Shown here in pieces: positions 37,801-45,685 of a stretch of DNA of 64,000 nucleotides (position 1 is its first letter; the number at the start of each line of letters is the position of its first letter). The notes beneath the pieces were generated by a model. The model saw nothing but the letters and a program-made list of their open reading frames with translations, did no database searches and was not told the origin of the DNA. The translations under genes and the position numbers were made by a program. The stretch is from Cupriavidus sp. D39 (GTDB lineage: Bacteria; Pseudomonadota; Gammaproteobacteria; Burkholderiales; Burkholderiaceae): NCBI RefSeq assembly GCF_026627925.1, contig NZ_JAPNLE010000006.1, positions 1 to 64,000 on the forward strand, written 5' to 3'.

Positions 37801-37827
37801 CGGCCGGTACCTTTCGGCCGGTTTTCC
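37801..37827 (+). terminator. Probable intrinsic terminator after the porin
   Basis: CGGCCG arms at 37801-37806 and 37815-37820 enclose an eight-base loop and are followed by GTTTTCCTT. This GC-rich hairpin with a T-run lies 31 bases after the porin stop. Confidence 0.75.
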
Positions 37828-37875
37828 TTCGATCCGCTCTCCGCGTATTATTCGCCGCTGATTGTTCGTCGCGCC

Positions 37876-38421
37876 TTATTCATCACCGCGCAGCAATGCA
37901 TAGACCGGATCCTCTGGATAGCGCGCGCCAATGGGCTGGCGCGGGCCGAATTGCTTGGCTTCCGGCCCTTGCGGTGCACCGAGCGGGCGGATCCAGTCAT
38001 AGACCACCACGCGCCGCGCGATGCGCCATTCGCCGCCACGCTTCTCGAAGCGGTCGACATAGCGCCCGGCCAGGAACACTTCGCGCGATACCATCGTTTC
38101 ATCGGTTTTGCGCTGCAGTGCCTGGAAATATGACTCCACCGCCGCCCAGTTGCCATGCAGCGTGATCGACAAGTTGGAGATGAAATGGATCGACCGCTCG
38201 CTGGTCTTCAGCCGGTCAAGCACCCACTCGATGAAGCCGGCGGCGCTGCCAGAGTAGGGGCCGTGCGAGTCGGTGCCGTCTTCCCAGTACGCGCTGCGCA
38301 ATGCCGCCTCATCACAGCGGTCGATACCCCGGCAGTAGCGATACAGGCATTCGCGGATGGCTTCGCGATCAAGCAGTTGCCGGATTGTTGCGGATAGGGC
38401 GTCGAGATCGGGTGTCGTCAT
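37876..38421 (-). CDS. SnoaL-like (NTF2 fold) protein
   Basis: This gene encodes 181 residues. The N-terminal REAIRECLYRYCRGIDRCDE and the following AYWEDGTDSHGPYSG match SnoaL_4-type NTF2-fold proteins, which in catabolic operons act as dehydratases, isomerases or small hydrolases, or as beta-subunit-like parts of ring-hydroxylating oxygenases. No alpha subunit is nearby, so a stand-alone cyclase, dehydratase or isomerase is more likely. It is divergent from the second MFS gene across 230 bases. The reaction is not determined. Confidence 0.85.
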   Translation of the reverse strand: MTTPDLDALSATIRQLLDREAIRECLYRYCRGIDRCDEAALRSAYWEDGTDSHGPYSGSAAGFIEWVLDRLKTSERSIHFISNLSITLHGNWAAVESYFQALQRKTDETMVSREVFLAGRYVDRFEKRGGEWRIARRVVVYDWIRPLGAPQGPEAKQFGPRQPIGARYPEDPVYALLRGDE

Positions 38422-38648
38422 CTGGTCTCCTTGGACGTGGACTCGGTTTCAGCCCGATTTTCCCGCACGCCGCAGCCCCGATTGCAGGTGGTTTGGTTGA
38501 TTGTGTTCTGCATGGCGAAGGCATATTCGGCGCCTTGCAAGGCCCCTAAGATACTTGGGACAAGAGCCGCACCCTACAATAAGCGGCCATTCAAGACCGC
38601 GTTTGTCGCGTGCGCTTGCAAAAGAACGACATAGAAGGAGACAAACAC

Positions 38649-38732
38649 ATGCCAAGTCATACCGGCGGCACGCGCCACCCGGCATTCCAGCGCCCCTCGG
38701 ATCGCTGCCGCACCCGCGGAGGTGCGCGATGA
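38649..38732 (+). CDS. 27-codon leader ORF overlapping the MFS gene
   Basis: A GGAG site at 38637-38640 precedes an ATG at 38649 opening a 27-residue frame (MPSHTGGTRHPAFQRPS and onwards). The TGA stop overlaps the MFS ATG as ATGA. A second GGAGG (CGCGGAGGTG) lies inside the leader eight bases before the MFS ATG. The layout matches the leader before the enoyl-CoA hydratase at 29374-29460 in size, strong ribosome-binding site and overlap, though the peptide sequences differ. A coupling leader is inferred. Confidence 0.55.
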   Translation: MPSHTGGTRHPAFQRPSDRCRTRGGAR

Positions 38733-40093
38733 TCCCGCAACGCAAGCTGGAAGTTCAAGCCTTCATCGACGAGCAGCGGTTTTCGGGATTTCACATCCGG
38801 CTGTTCCTGCTCTGCTTTCTGATCATCAGCCTGGATGGCCTGGACACCGGCGCGATGGGCTATCTGGTGCCGTCGCTGATCAAGGACTGGGACGTGTCGC
38901 GCGCCGCGCTGGGGCCTGTGCTGAGCGCCACGCTGGTCGGCATCGGTATCGGCGCCATGCTGGTCAGCCCGGTGGCGGACCGCATTGGCCGCAAGCGCGT
39001 ATTGATCGGCTCGGTCTTCGTGTTCGGTGCATTCACGGTGGCAGCGGCTTTTACCACGTCGCTGGAAATGCTGATGGTCATGCGCTTCCTGACCGGCATT
39101 GGCCTTGGCGCCGCAGTGCCCAACACCGTGACGCTGATGGCGGAGTACGTGCCGACCCGCATCCGCGGCACCGTGGTCAATTCCATGCTAATGGGCTTTG
39201 CGCTTGGCAATGCCATGGGCGGCCTGATGACCGCATGGCTGATTCCACACTTTGGCTGGCGCTCGGTATTGATCGTTGGCGGTGTGTTGCCCGTCTTGCT
39301 GAGCCTGATCCTGATCCGGAGGCTGCCGGAGTCGGTGAAATTTCTCGTGGCCAACCAGCGTGGACGCCAGGAAGCCGTAGGTATCCTCCGCCGCATCGCG
39401 CCAGCCGCCAAACTCGACGATGTGGCGCTCGTCTGCGAGGAAGACCTCGCCCACGGCCGCAAGTCGCCGATTTCGGAGCTCTTCGGCAAGCGCTATGCCG
39501 TTGGCACGTCGATGCTGTGGCTCTGCTACTTCATGTGCATGATGATCCTGTACCTCGTGAACAACTGGCTTCCCACCCTGTTCACGGTGTCAGGCTTCTC
39601 GCTCCATGATTCGACGATTACCGCCACGCTGTTCCACATCGGTGGCTGCGCCGGCATCCTACTGGCCGGCCTACTGACCGATCGGTTCCCGCCCACCCGC
39701 GTCGTGGCCGCGTACTTCCTGGTGGCCGCCGGCATCGCGCTGGTGATAGACCATCACGTGTCGCAAGGCAGCGGGCTGACCGTGCTGATCATCATCATGG
39801 GCGTGGCAGTGTCCGGCGCTTCGGCGTCCATGTCGCCGCTGGCCGCGCACTACTACCCGACCACCAGTCGCGTCACCGGCGTGGCTTGGATGCTGGGCAT
39901 GGGCCGCTTCGGCGGCGTGGCCGGCACCCTGGGCGGCGCCATGCTTCTGGGCATCGGCTGGGACTTCGGCGCGATCTTTAGCCTGCTGGCCATTCCCGCG
40001 GTCATCGCCGCGCTGTCGCTGCTGGTGCTGGGCCGCAATGAAGCGCAGCAAGAGCAGAAAGAATGCGTGGGATCGCCAGTGGCCGAGCACTGA
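38729..40093 (+). CDS. MFS transporter, aromatic acid:H+ symporter (AAHS) family
   Basis: This gene encodes 454 residues with 12 hydrophobic segments. LFLLCFLIISLDGLDTGAMG in helix 1 has the DGLDT motif of AAHS transporters (PcaK, BenK, MhpT). VADRIGRKRVLIGS forms the conserved loop 2-3, and LLTDRFPPTRVV the equivalent loop 8-9. It should import an aromatic or cyclic acid with protons. The ATG at 38729 overlaps the leader stop. An in-frame version from further upstream would include the leader region in another frame and is not credible. Confidence 0.9.
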   Translation: MIPQRKLEVQAFIDEQRFSGFHIRLFLLCFLIISLDGLDTGAMGYLVPSLIKDWDVSRAALGPVLSATLVGIGIGAMLVSPVADRIGRKRVLIGSVFVFGAFTVAAAFTTSLEMLMVMRFLTGIGLGAAVPNTVTLMAEYVPTRIRGTVVNSMLMGFALGNAMGGLMTAWLIPHFGWRSVLIVGGVLPVLLSLILIRRLPESVKFLVANQRGRQEAVGILRRIAPAAKLDDVALVCEEDLAHGRKSPISELFGKRYAVGTSMLWLCYFMCMMILYLVNNWLPTLFTVSGFSLHDSTITATLFHIGGCAGILLAGLLTDRFPPTRVVAAYFLVAAGIALVIDHHVSQGSGLTVLIIIMGVAVSGASASMSPLAAHYYPTTSRVTGVAWMLGMGRFGGVAGTLGGAMLLGIGWDFGAIFSLLAIPAVIAALSLLVLGRNEAQQEQKECVGSPVAEH

Positions 40094-40569
40094 CCTGACG
40101 GCACGGCCTCCTACCAGAGGAGCGCCACGGAATGAGTGCAGAAACGGAACGCCTTGCCCAACGGCGGCACGCCCATCCATCTATTGGCGCGCCCGCGTGA
40201 CTTATTGCCGCGCATGCTCCTCGCTATGCAAATTGGCGAGTGGCGCCGAAATCCATACCATCCCGCGTCTGTCCGCTAGCAGAACTGAACCGTCGCGATG
40301 GCCGGAGCGTAGGGGGAAGCGGATTCTTTCACGAACGTGAATGTTTCCCCGGGGGGTGTCGGCATCAAGGTCCAACCGAACCGCATCCCGCCGTGCGTGG
40401 TGGCTCCGCGGGGGCAGGCGTCCAGCCGAGAATTGGCGATGCTCTGGTCGGCGACTGCCTGGCGTCGAATCGGGGCGCTCCGCGAGGGTTCATCGTAGTG
40501 CCGACGCTTGCGAGCGTAGGCATGCGATGCCGAGTCGCGCTTCCTCGGCGCGGCACCCCCAATCGCAGG
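40094..40569. other. Intergenic region containing the second dispersed repeat
   Basis: I see no supported gene in these 476 bases. The 64-bp repeat shared with 19244-19307 lies at 40243-40308. Open frames on both strands downstream of it are composition-driven and give no recognisable protein. This is the boundary between the catabolic block and the accessory island and may hold a degraded mobile element. Confidence 0.45.
40243..40308. repeat. 64-bp dispersed repeat, copy 2
   Basis: This segment matches 19244-19307 in the same orientation with about nine differences and one extra base. The conserved cores are CCGCGTCTGTC, GCTAGCAG and CTGAACCGTCGCGA. It sits at the edge of the accessory island. 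Confidence 0.6.
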
Positions 40570-41052
40570 TCAGTTGGGTTTCGGCGCAGTCGCGGGTCGA
40601 GATAACGCTCGCGCACGATGGGCTTGCAGTTGCTGCGCCCGGTTCGCATCGGCCTGGGAAACGTGTCCCGCCGCCTGCCCCGCCAGATCCACGCGCGGGG
40701 CACCTTCCACCAGGCAGGTCCAGTAGCGGGTGCCGCGGCACCAGGTCCGGATTGCGTCGCGCAACACCGACTCCGTCAGGCCAATTTCCTGCGCGTGCGG
40801 GACGAGGTCCTGGAAGATGCCGATCTTGAGCGGTACCTTGGGCGCAGGATTCTTCGGAAAGGTTTGCGGGAAGCGCTTTTGCAGCTTCGCGATGGCCTGC
40901 AGCACCGGATCGACGGGCTTAGCGGGCTCATTAACGGGCTTCGCTGGGCGGGCCGAAGCCTTCGGCGGTGCGCGACGCGTCTTGGCCCGTGGCGCGGCCT
41001 TGGCTTGCTTTGCCAGTTGTTCCTTCAATGCCGCCAGTTGTTCGAAGCCCAT
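40570..41052 (-). CDS. ProQ/FinO-domain RNA-binding protein
   Basis: This gene encodes 160 residues. After a basic, low-complexity N-terminal 50 residues (KAAPRAKTRRAPPKASARPA) comes a ProQ/FinO domain: IAKLQKRFPQTFPKNPAPKV, then VPLKIGIFQDLVPHAQEIGL and IRTWCRGTRYWTCLVEGAPR with the RYL-like aromatic core. These proteins are RNA chaperones that stabilise small RNAs; FinO controls plasmid conjugation. It is transcribed in the same direction as the adjacent integrase gene. A role in post-transcriptional control of the island is plausible but unproven. Confidence 0.9.
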   Translation of the reverse strand: MGFEQLAALKEQLAKQAKAAPRAKTRRAPPKASARPAKPVNEPAKPVDPVLQAIAKLQKRFPQTFPKNPAPKVPLKIGIFQDLVPHAQEIGLTESVLRDAIRTWCRGTRYWTCLVEGAPRVDLAGQAAGHVSQADANRAQQLQAHRARALSRPATAPKPN

Positions 41053-41171
41053 CGTGCCCAGCCATTAAAAACGAGCTGAGATTGTAGCAACCCCTTGTGA
41101 TTCGTGTTGCCGCTGACGCGGTGGCGTGGCCTTGGCCAAAGCAGGCGTCCTGGCCAGGGCGGGCACCCCCT

Positions 41172-42173
41172 TCACCCTTCGCGCTTCCACCCGATCCGGT
41201 GCCGTTCCTGCGTGGCTTCATGCCGCGCGTCGTCTTCGGTATGCAAATAAGCGCTGGTCGTGGCGATGGATGCGTGCCCGAAATTGTCCCTCACGAAGCG
41301 CAGGTCGACCTGCTGGTCGGTCATATGCGAGCCCGCGGTATGGCGCAGCCAGTGCGCCGAGGCGCCGGCCAGCACTTCGGCCCGGCTTTCCCAATCGGGT
41401 CCGCGCGCGCGCAGCCGCTCGGCGGCCAGCGCGAAGATTTCCTTGAGCACCAGATGCAGCGCGCCACGCGACAAGGGCTTTTCCTTGCCGATGATCGGTA
41501 GCAGGATCGGGCGATCCTCGCCTGGCAATGGTCTCGGCGCCAGGCCGTGGGCGCCCCGATAGCGCGCCAGCTCCACCATCAGCTCATCGGTGGCCGGCAC
41601 CAGCCGCGTCTTGTCGCCCTTGCCCGTTACCTCCATCCACCAGCGCTCCAGGCCGTGGCTGTCACGGCGGCAGAAAAATGCCCCCATGCGCGTGCTGGCC
41701 ACTTCCGTTGCCCGCAAGCCGCCGAGATACAGCACGGTGAGCAGCCAGCGGCAGCGCGCCGCGTGCAGCCGCTCGCGCTCGGTCGCAGCGTCGCGCGTCC
41801 CCGGCATGGCGTCGATGGCGTCCTTGACCGCTTGCCACATGTCGTGGCTCAGGTAGCGGGTGATGCGCGGCTTGGATGGGCTGCGCCGGCTGCGGGCCAG
41901 CGAGAGCGGGTTGCCGGCCAGGTAGCCGGCGTCGACCAGCCAGGCGAACAAGCCATTGAGGATCACCATGGTGTGGCGCGTGCTGACCGGGGAGAGCGGC
42001 CCGGCAAACGGCCGCCACCCTGGCGCGCCACGCGCGAGCTTCTTGCGCGACGCCATCACCCAGCGCGAGGCCGGCTGCGGATCGGCCAGGAAGCGCTCGT
42101 ACCACAGCAAATCCTCATGCGTGAGCGACGACAGCGGTTTCCTTTGGTCTACGCGTGCTGCAGCATGGCCCAC
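41172..42173 (-). CDS. Tyrosine recombinase (phage-type integrase)
   Basis: The 333-residue frame includes a SAM-like core-binding region (LLWYERFLADPQPASRWVMA, LNGLFAWLVDAGYLAGNPLS) and the catalytic domain. The active-site residues are visible: Arg in LGGLRATEV near 150, Lys in VTGKGDKTR near 182, HWLRH near 276, the later GH in NFGHASI near 301 and the nucleophile Tyr in TSAYLH near 310. The N-terminal 85 or so residues are out of frame at 42174-42447, so the full protein is broken even though the catalytic part is complete. A partial second copy lies at 61300-61595. Confidence 0.88.
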   Translation of the reverse strand: MGHAAARVDQRKPLSSLTHEDLLWYERFLADPQPASRWVMASRKKLARGAPGWRPFAGPLSPVSTRHTMVILNGLFAWLVDAGYLAGNPLSLARSRRSPSKPRITRYLSHDMWQAVKDAIDAMPGTRDAATERERLHAARCRWLLTVLYLGGLRATEVASTRMGAFFCRRDSHGLERWWMEVTGKGDKTRLVPATDELMVELARYRGAHGLAPRPLPGEDRPILLPIIGKEKPLSRGALHLVLKEIFALAAERLRARGPDWESRAEVLAGASAHWLRHTAGSHMTDQQVDLRFVRDNFGHASIATTSAYLHTEDDARHEATQERHRIGWKREG

Positions 42174-42447
42174 AGCAGCAGCCGCTCGGCCTCGCGCCGA
42201 TAGCTTTGCAGGGTGGCGGGGGTGTCTCGGCGTACCGGGCCAGCCAGGCCGTCACGGCGGCCAGATCGTCGGCGGCCGAGATCTGCGGGGTGCCGCCGCG
42301 GGCCCGGTTGCTGCCGGCGGCGCCGGACAGCGCGGCGGGCAGGTGCAGGCGCTCGATCGGGGTGGCCGGCAAGGCGGTGAAGGCCGTGTGGGACAGCTGG
42401 CTGGATTCCATCGGTGCGGCGGGTGTCTTTTTCTCAAGGTGAGACAT
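42174..42447 (-). pseudogene. Integrase N-terminal part, frameshifted from the catalytic domain
   Basis: The frame from 42447 starts MSHLEKKTPAAPMESS and reaches ISAADDLAAVTAWLARYAET. It then shifts at a run of cytosines near 42215. In another frame the expected continuation LQSYRREAERLLLWAMLQHA can be read. A second shift is needed near 42165 to enter the catalytic frame. The related fragment at 61300-61595 reads through the first site without the shift, which supports a true frameshift here. Confidence 0.75.
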
Positions 42448-42555
42448 AATTATAGACAGAATGACACTTATGTCTAAAGATTTAGAAATTTACTCAAATT
42501 GTTAACGTATTACGTAGTAATATCTATCGAAAGTGATCTTGTCCGCCGCCCAAAC
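42448..42555. promoter_or_regulatory. AT-rich divergent promoter with palindromes (probable KfrA operator)
   Basis: This 108-bp stretch between the integrase and kfrA genes is far more AT-rich than its surroundings. It holds the palindrome TATTAC-GTA-GTAATA at 42508-42522, and AGACA...TGTCT arms separated by 12 bases at about 42454-42475. KfrA of plasmid RK2 represses its own promoter through inverted repeats, so the central palindrome is a good operator candidate, which is an inference. Confidence 0.6.
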
Positions 42556-43722
42556 ATGACTGCCAGCCCCGAATACGCGTCGTCCGACGCCGCCCTGCAG
42601 GCCACGCTCGCCGCCGACGTGGCCACCGATGTGGCCCAGCTCCGCGCGCAGTTCCCCGAGACCCGCGCGCTCTACCGCGAGGTCTGCGCCTTGCTGTTCT
42701 TCCGCTACGGCATCACCCCCACCGCCAACAAGCTCTACGGCCTGGTGCGCAAGGGCAGCATGGGCACGCCCACCGAGGTGTTGGCGCAGTTCTGGCAGGA
42801 CCTGCGCGGCAAGATGCGCGTGACCATCGACCACCCCGGGCTGCCGGACGCGCTCAAGGCGATCGCCGCCAATGCCGTGCAATCGATCTGGCAGGCCGCC
42901 AACGAGGCCGCCGCCGGCGAACTGGCCGCGCTGCGGGCCGAAGCGCGGTGGCAGGCGAGCGAGGCGGAGGCCCAGCGCGACCAGGCGCGCGCCGCGGTGG
43001 TGGTGGCCGAGCAGAAGACGGCGGCAGCGCAGGCTGAACTCGACGCGGCCCAGCAAGCGCGTGCGGCGCTGCAGGGGGAACTGGAGGCCGAGCGCCAGGC
43101 CCACGCGGCCGCGCAGGCGCGTCAGGAGGAAGGCCGGCGCCAGATCGAGGCGCTCGAGCGGCAACTGGGCGAGATGCATACGCAGTTCTCGGCGGACCTG
43201 GAACGTACCCGCGAGCAGGTGGCGGTGGCGCAGGATCGGGCCAGCGCCACCGAGCGCCGCGCGCTGCGCGAGATCGACCAGGAGCGCACGCTGCGCCAGA
43301 AGGCCGAGCAGGCGGTGGCAGAATTGCGCGCTGAGCTGGCGGCGGTGCAGGCGAGGGCGCAGGACGTGGCCGTGACCGGTGCCGAGGAACGGGCGCGCTT
43401 GCAGGCCGAGCGCGACACGCTCGGCCGCCTGTCGGCGCAGAGGGGCAGGCGCTTGAGCATGGCGAGGCGGCACAGGCAGGCCTGCGAGCCGAACTGGCAG
43501 CGGCGCTGCGGCGGGCCGAGCGCGCTGAAGTGGAGACCACTGCGATGCGCCGCCTGGTGTCGCCCAGGCGCCGGGCGCCGGCGACGCGCACCAAGTTCAG
43601 GCCCCGGCCGGCCTGAGGGGCGCTGGAGATGTTGGATGGAATTTATCCGCTGCGCGAGGGGACAAGACTGTGGACAAGCCGCTCGCAGGCTGAGGGCCGA
43701 CGGCGTCAGCGGAGTTGAATAA
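42556..43722 (+). CDS. kfrA: KfrA-like DNA-binding coiled-coil protein, frameshifted near the end
   Basis: From the ATG at 42556 the N-terminal KfrA domain (about residues 20-125) includes ALYREVCALLFFRYGITPTA and TPTEVLAQFWQDLRGKMRV. A long Ala/Glu/Gln/Arg-rich coiled coil follows to about 295. Near 43440 (after RLSAQRG) the frame changes to an unrelated tail. In the neighbouring frame the coiled coil continues (LEHGEAAQAGLRAELAAALR) and ends at a TGA at 43614-43616 with a basic KFRPRPA end. One base difference therefore separates a normal protein from this one. KfrA proteins are plasmid-borne repressors that also assist segregation. Confidence 0.85.
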   Translation: MTASPEYASSDAALQATLAADVATDVAQLRAQFPETRALYREVCALLFFRYGITPTANKLYGLVRKGSMGTPTEVLAQFWQDLRGKMRVTIDHPGLPDALKAIAANAVQSIWQAANEAAAGELAALRAEARWQASEAEAQRDQARAAVVVAEQKTAAAQAELDAAQQARAALQGELEAERQAHAAAQARQEEGRRQIEALERQLGEMHTQFSADLERTREQVAVAQDRASATERRALREIDQERTLRQKAEQAVAELRAELAAVQARAQDVAVTGAEERARLQAERDTLGRLSAQRGRRLSMARRHRQACEPNWQRRCGGPSALKWRPLRCAAWCRPGAGRRRRAPSSGPGRPEGRWRCWMEFIRCARGQDCGQAARRLRADGVSGVE

Positions 43723-43838
43723 AATTTAAGCAGCGAGGGCGACCACGTCCTCCCGCCGGCGCGGAATTCCGCCGGAACGCTGCCACAAGACGGCACCACG
43801 CAGGATCCGGCGCCGCCCCAAATCTCTTCACCTTCACC

Positions 43839-44084
43839 ATGTCAATCGAAATCGAGCGCGCGCAAGCGATCACCTGGATCCGCAGCCAGATGGCCCAGCA
43901 AGGCCTGACCCTGTCCCACCTGCAGGCCGCGGGCTGCTTTGCCGAGCCGCCGCCGGCACCACCGCCTGGGGCGGTGCGCTACCGCAACGCGCAGGGGCAG
44001 GGCTGGGATGGCCGCGGCGCCATGCCGGACTGGCTGCTGCGGGCAATTAATGCCGGGCAGACCGTGGAACATTTCCGGGTCTAG
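43839..44084 (+). CDS. Short H-NS-like protein
   Basis: This gene encodes 81 residues. The C-terminal part reads VRYRNAQGQGWDGRGAMPDW and LLRAINAGQTVEHFRV, a variant of the H-NS DNA-binding motif (WxGRGxxPxWL). The N-terminal 30 residues are only a short helix, so it lacks the long oligomerisation coiled coil of full H-NS. Truncated H-NS relatives can act as modulators or antagonists of host H-NS; that role here is inferred. It follows kfrA on the same strand after a gap of about 115-220 bases. Confidence 0.82.
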   Translation: MSIEIERAQAITWIRSQMAQQGLTLSHLQAAGCFAEPPPAPPPGAVRYRNAQGQGWDGRGAMPDWLLRAINAGQTVEHFRV

Positions 44085-44637
44085 TGAAGGGATGGCCGGG
44101 ATTTCCTAGCGCTGAGCCGCACCGGACGATTCACAGCCACTTGGATGTCCGTGAGCGCACCCATATAAGAAGTATCGGATAGCTATCAGATACCAGTTAA
44201 ATTGACCATTGATCTCCGCTATCAGCTGGATGATCGCGAAAAATCTGTGTTCCCAGCGTGGGAAAGTCGTTTTGTTCCTCGCTGAGGCAAATCGGGCAAT
44301 TCAGCCGTATCGCCATGCGATTTATTGTTTTTGACCCTGAAATATAACCAAACATTGATTTAGATTTTGGGTTTATATCAGCTCGATTTTAATATTGAGA
44401 CATCTCGGCGCAGAGGAAATCGACAGCGCTGGCGAGGCCCTGGAGGGCGATTTTCACTTTTTAAGGTTCCTGTTTGTGCATTTTTACAGTAAATGATAGG
44501 TACGGTTATCATGTAGTGCGAAAAGTGGTTTTTACGCCGGGAGGGCGGGGGCGGCGTGATAAAATCGGCACCTATCCCCGTCGGCCGCGCTTTTCGTCGG
44601 CGGCGGGTCGTCCATTCTTGCGGAGGCCGCGCCGTTC
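44085..44637. other. AT-rich intergenic region upstream of the AbiTii gene
   Basis: These 553 bases contain no supported gene. The stretch 44160-44540 is markedly AT-rich and includes a perfect palindrome GATAGCTATC at 44178-44187 and TGATA/TATCA arms near 44494-44511. This is the sort of sequence H-NS proteins bind and could contain the promoter for the downstream putative defence genes. I see no tRNA or IS end. Confidence 0.45.
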
Positions 44638-45546
44638 ATGTCCCTGATTCGCAGCATCCAGGCCGAGGCCATCGAAGCCGCCACCAGCGTGTCGTCACTG
44701 CTGCGCAAGTGCAAGCTGCTCGCCGCCCGCCTCGACCACGCCCAGCTCGCGCAGTGGGTGGAGCAGGAACTGAACGGCTACCCCGACGACGCCGACCTCC
44801 CCGCATACCGGGTCACCCGCGCATATTCCTATGGAAACTTTGCGGGTCCGTTCTCAACAGCCACAGATCTGCAGATTCCAGTGGAGATCCTCCCGGAAGC
44901 CCTGCAGGATCATTACCGCGTCGCGCGGCTCGGCCACGCCATCAGCTACTATGAAGGCCTGGTGCAAGGCGCGAAACCGGCGTCCGTGCAGTTGCCCTGG
45001 AATGTCGCACTGGCGATCAAGTACGCGTCCAAGCTGACACCCAATATGCAGTGCATAGCGGCGTGGCAACAGATACCGATTGGCGCGATCGACCGGCTGC
45101 TCGATGCGATCAAGAATGCAGTGCTCGGCTATGCGATCGACTTGGAGAGAGCCAGCCCGGACGCAGGTGAACTGCCTATGGGCGCAAAACCCATCAGTGA
45201 GGAACGATTGACTCAGATCTTCAATACCAACATCGCCGGCAGCGTCGGCAACGTGGCCAACGGCGGTAGCGGGTTTTCGCAGACCGCCCAGGTGACCGCG
45301 GGCACGGGCGACTGGGACGCGCTGCGCCAGCAGCTTTTGTCGCTGGGGCTCAAGGAAGCGGATCTCGCCGGGTTGAAAGCCGACCTGGACGAGGCGAGGG
45401 CGAAGGGGAGCGGACTGGAAGGCAAGCCGCAGTCGTGGATGGGCAAGCTGGCGGGCAAGGCCATCGAAGGCGCCGCCGGGGTCGGCGTGGAGGCGTTGGC
45501 GGGTGGCGTAGCAAAGGCGATCGGCGCCTATCTGGGTGTGTCGTAA
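44638..45546 (+). CDS. AbiTii-domain protein
   Basis: This gene encodes 302 residues. The N-terminal 185 residues match the AbiTii family: SIQAEAIEAATSVSSLLRKC, LAARLDHAQLAQWVEQELNG YPDD, then LPAYRV and a helical region ending near YAIDLERA. The C-terminal part is a Gly/Ala-rich segment (IEGAAGVGVEALAGGVAKAI) that may be amphipathic and could act on membranes. AbiTii is linked to abortive phage infection in Streptococcus, where two components are required. Here it lies directly upstream of a HEPN/Abi gene, which supports a defence role, though this is inferred. Confidence 0.85.
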   Translation: MSLIRSIQAEAIEAATSVSSLLRKCKLLAARLDHAQLAQWVEQELNGYPDDADLPAYRVTRAYSYGNFAGPFSTATDLQIPVEILPEALQDHYRVARLGHAISYYEGLVQGAKPASVQLPWNVALAIKYASKLTPNMQCIAAWQQIPIGAIDRLLDAIKNAVLGYAIDLERASPDAGELPMGAKPISEERLTQIFNTNIAGSVGNVANGGSGFSQTAQVTAGTGDWDALRQQLLSLGLKEADLAGLKADLDEARAKGSGLEGKPQSWMGKLAGKAIEGAAGVGVEALAGGVAKAIGAYLGVS

Positions 45547-45566
45547 CGCCAGGCCAAAATAGAAAA

Positions 45567-45586
45567 GGGCGCTCCGCAGAGCGCCC
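45567..45586. terminator. Hairpin after the AbiTii gene
   Basis: GGGCGCTC-CGCA-GAGCGCCC forms a perfect eight-base-pair hairpin 20 bases after the AbiTii stop. There is no T-run on the plus strand, but A-rich sequence on the left side would give a T-run for the minus strand. It may be a terminator or an mRNA-stabilising hairpin. Confidence 0.55.
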
Positions 45587-45685
45587 CCAAAGCAGGAAGT
45601 TGGGGGTCCGCCCACCCGAAGGTAGCTGCCGACACTGATCCCAACTTTTCACTTGCAATTGTCCAAGATTTCCACCTTTAAGTCA

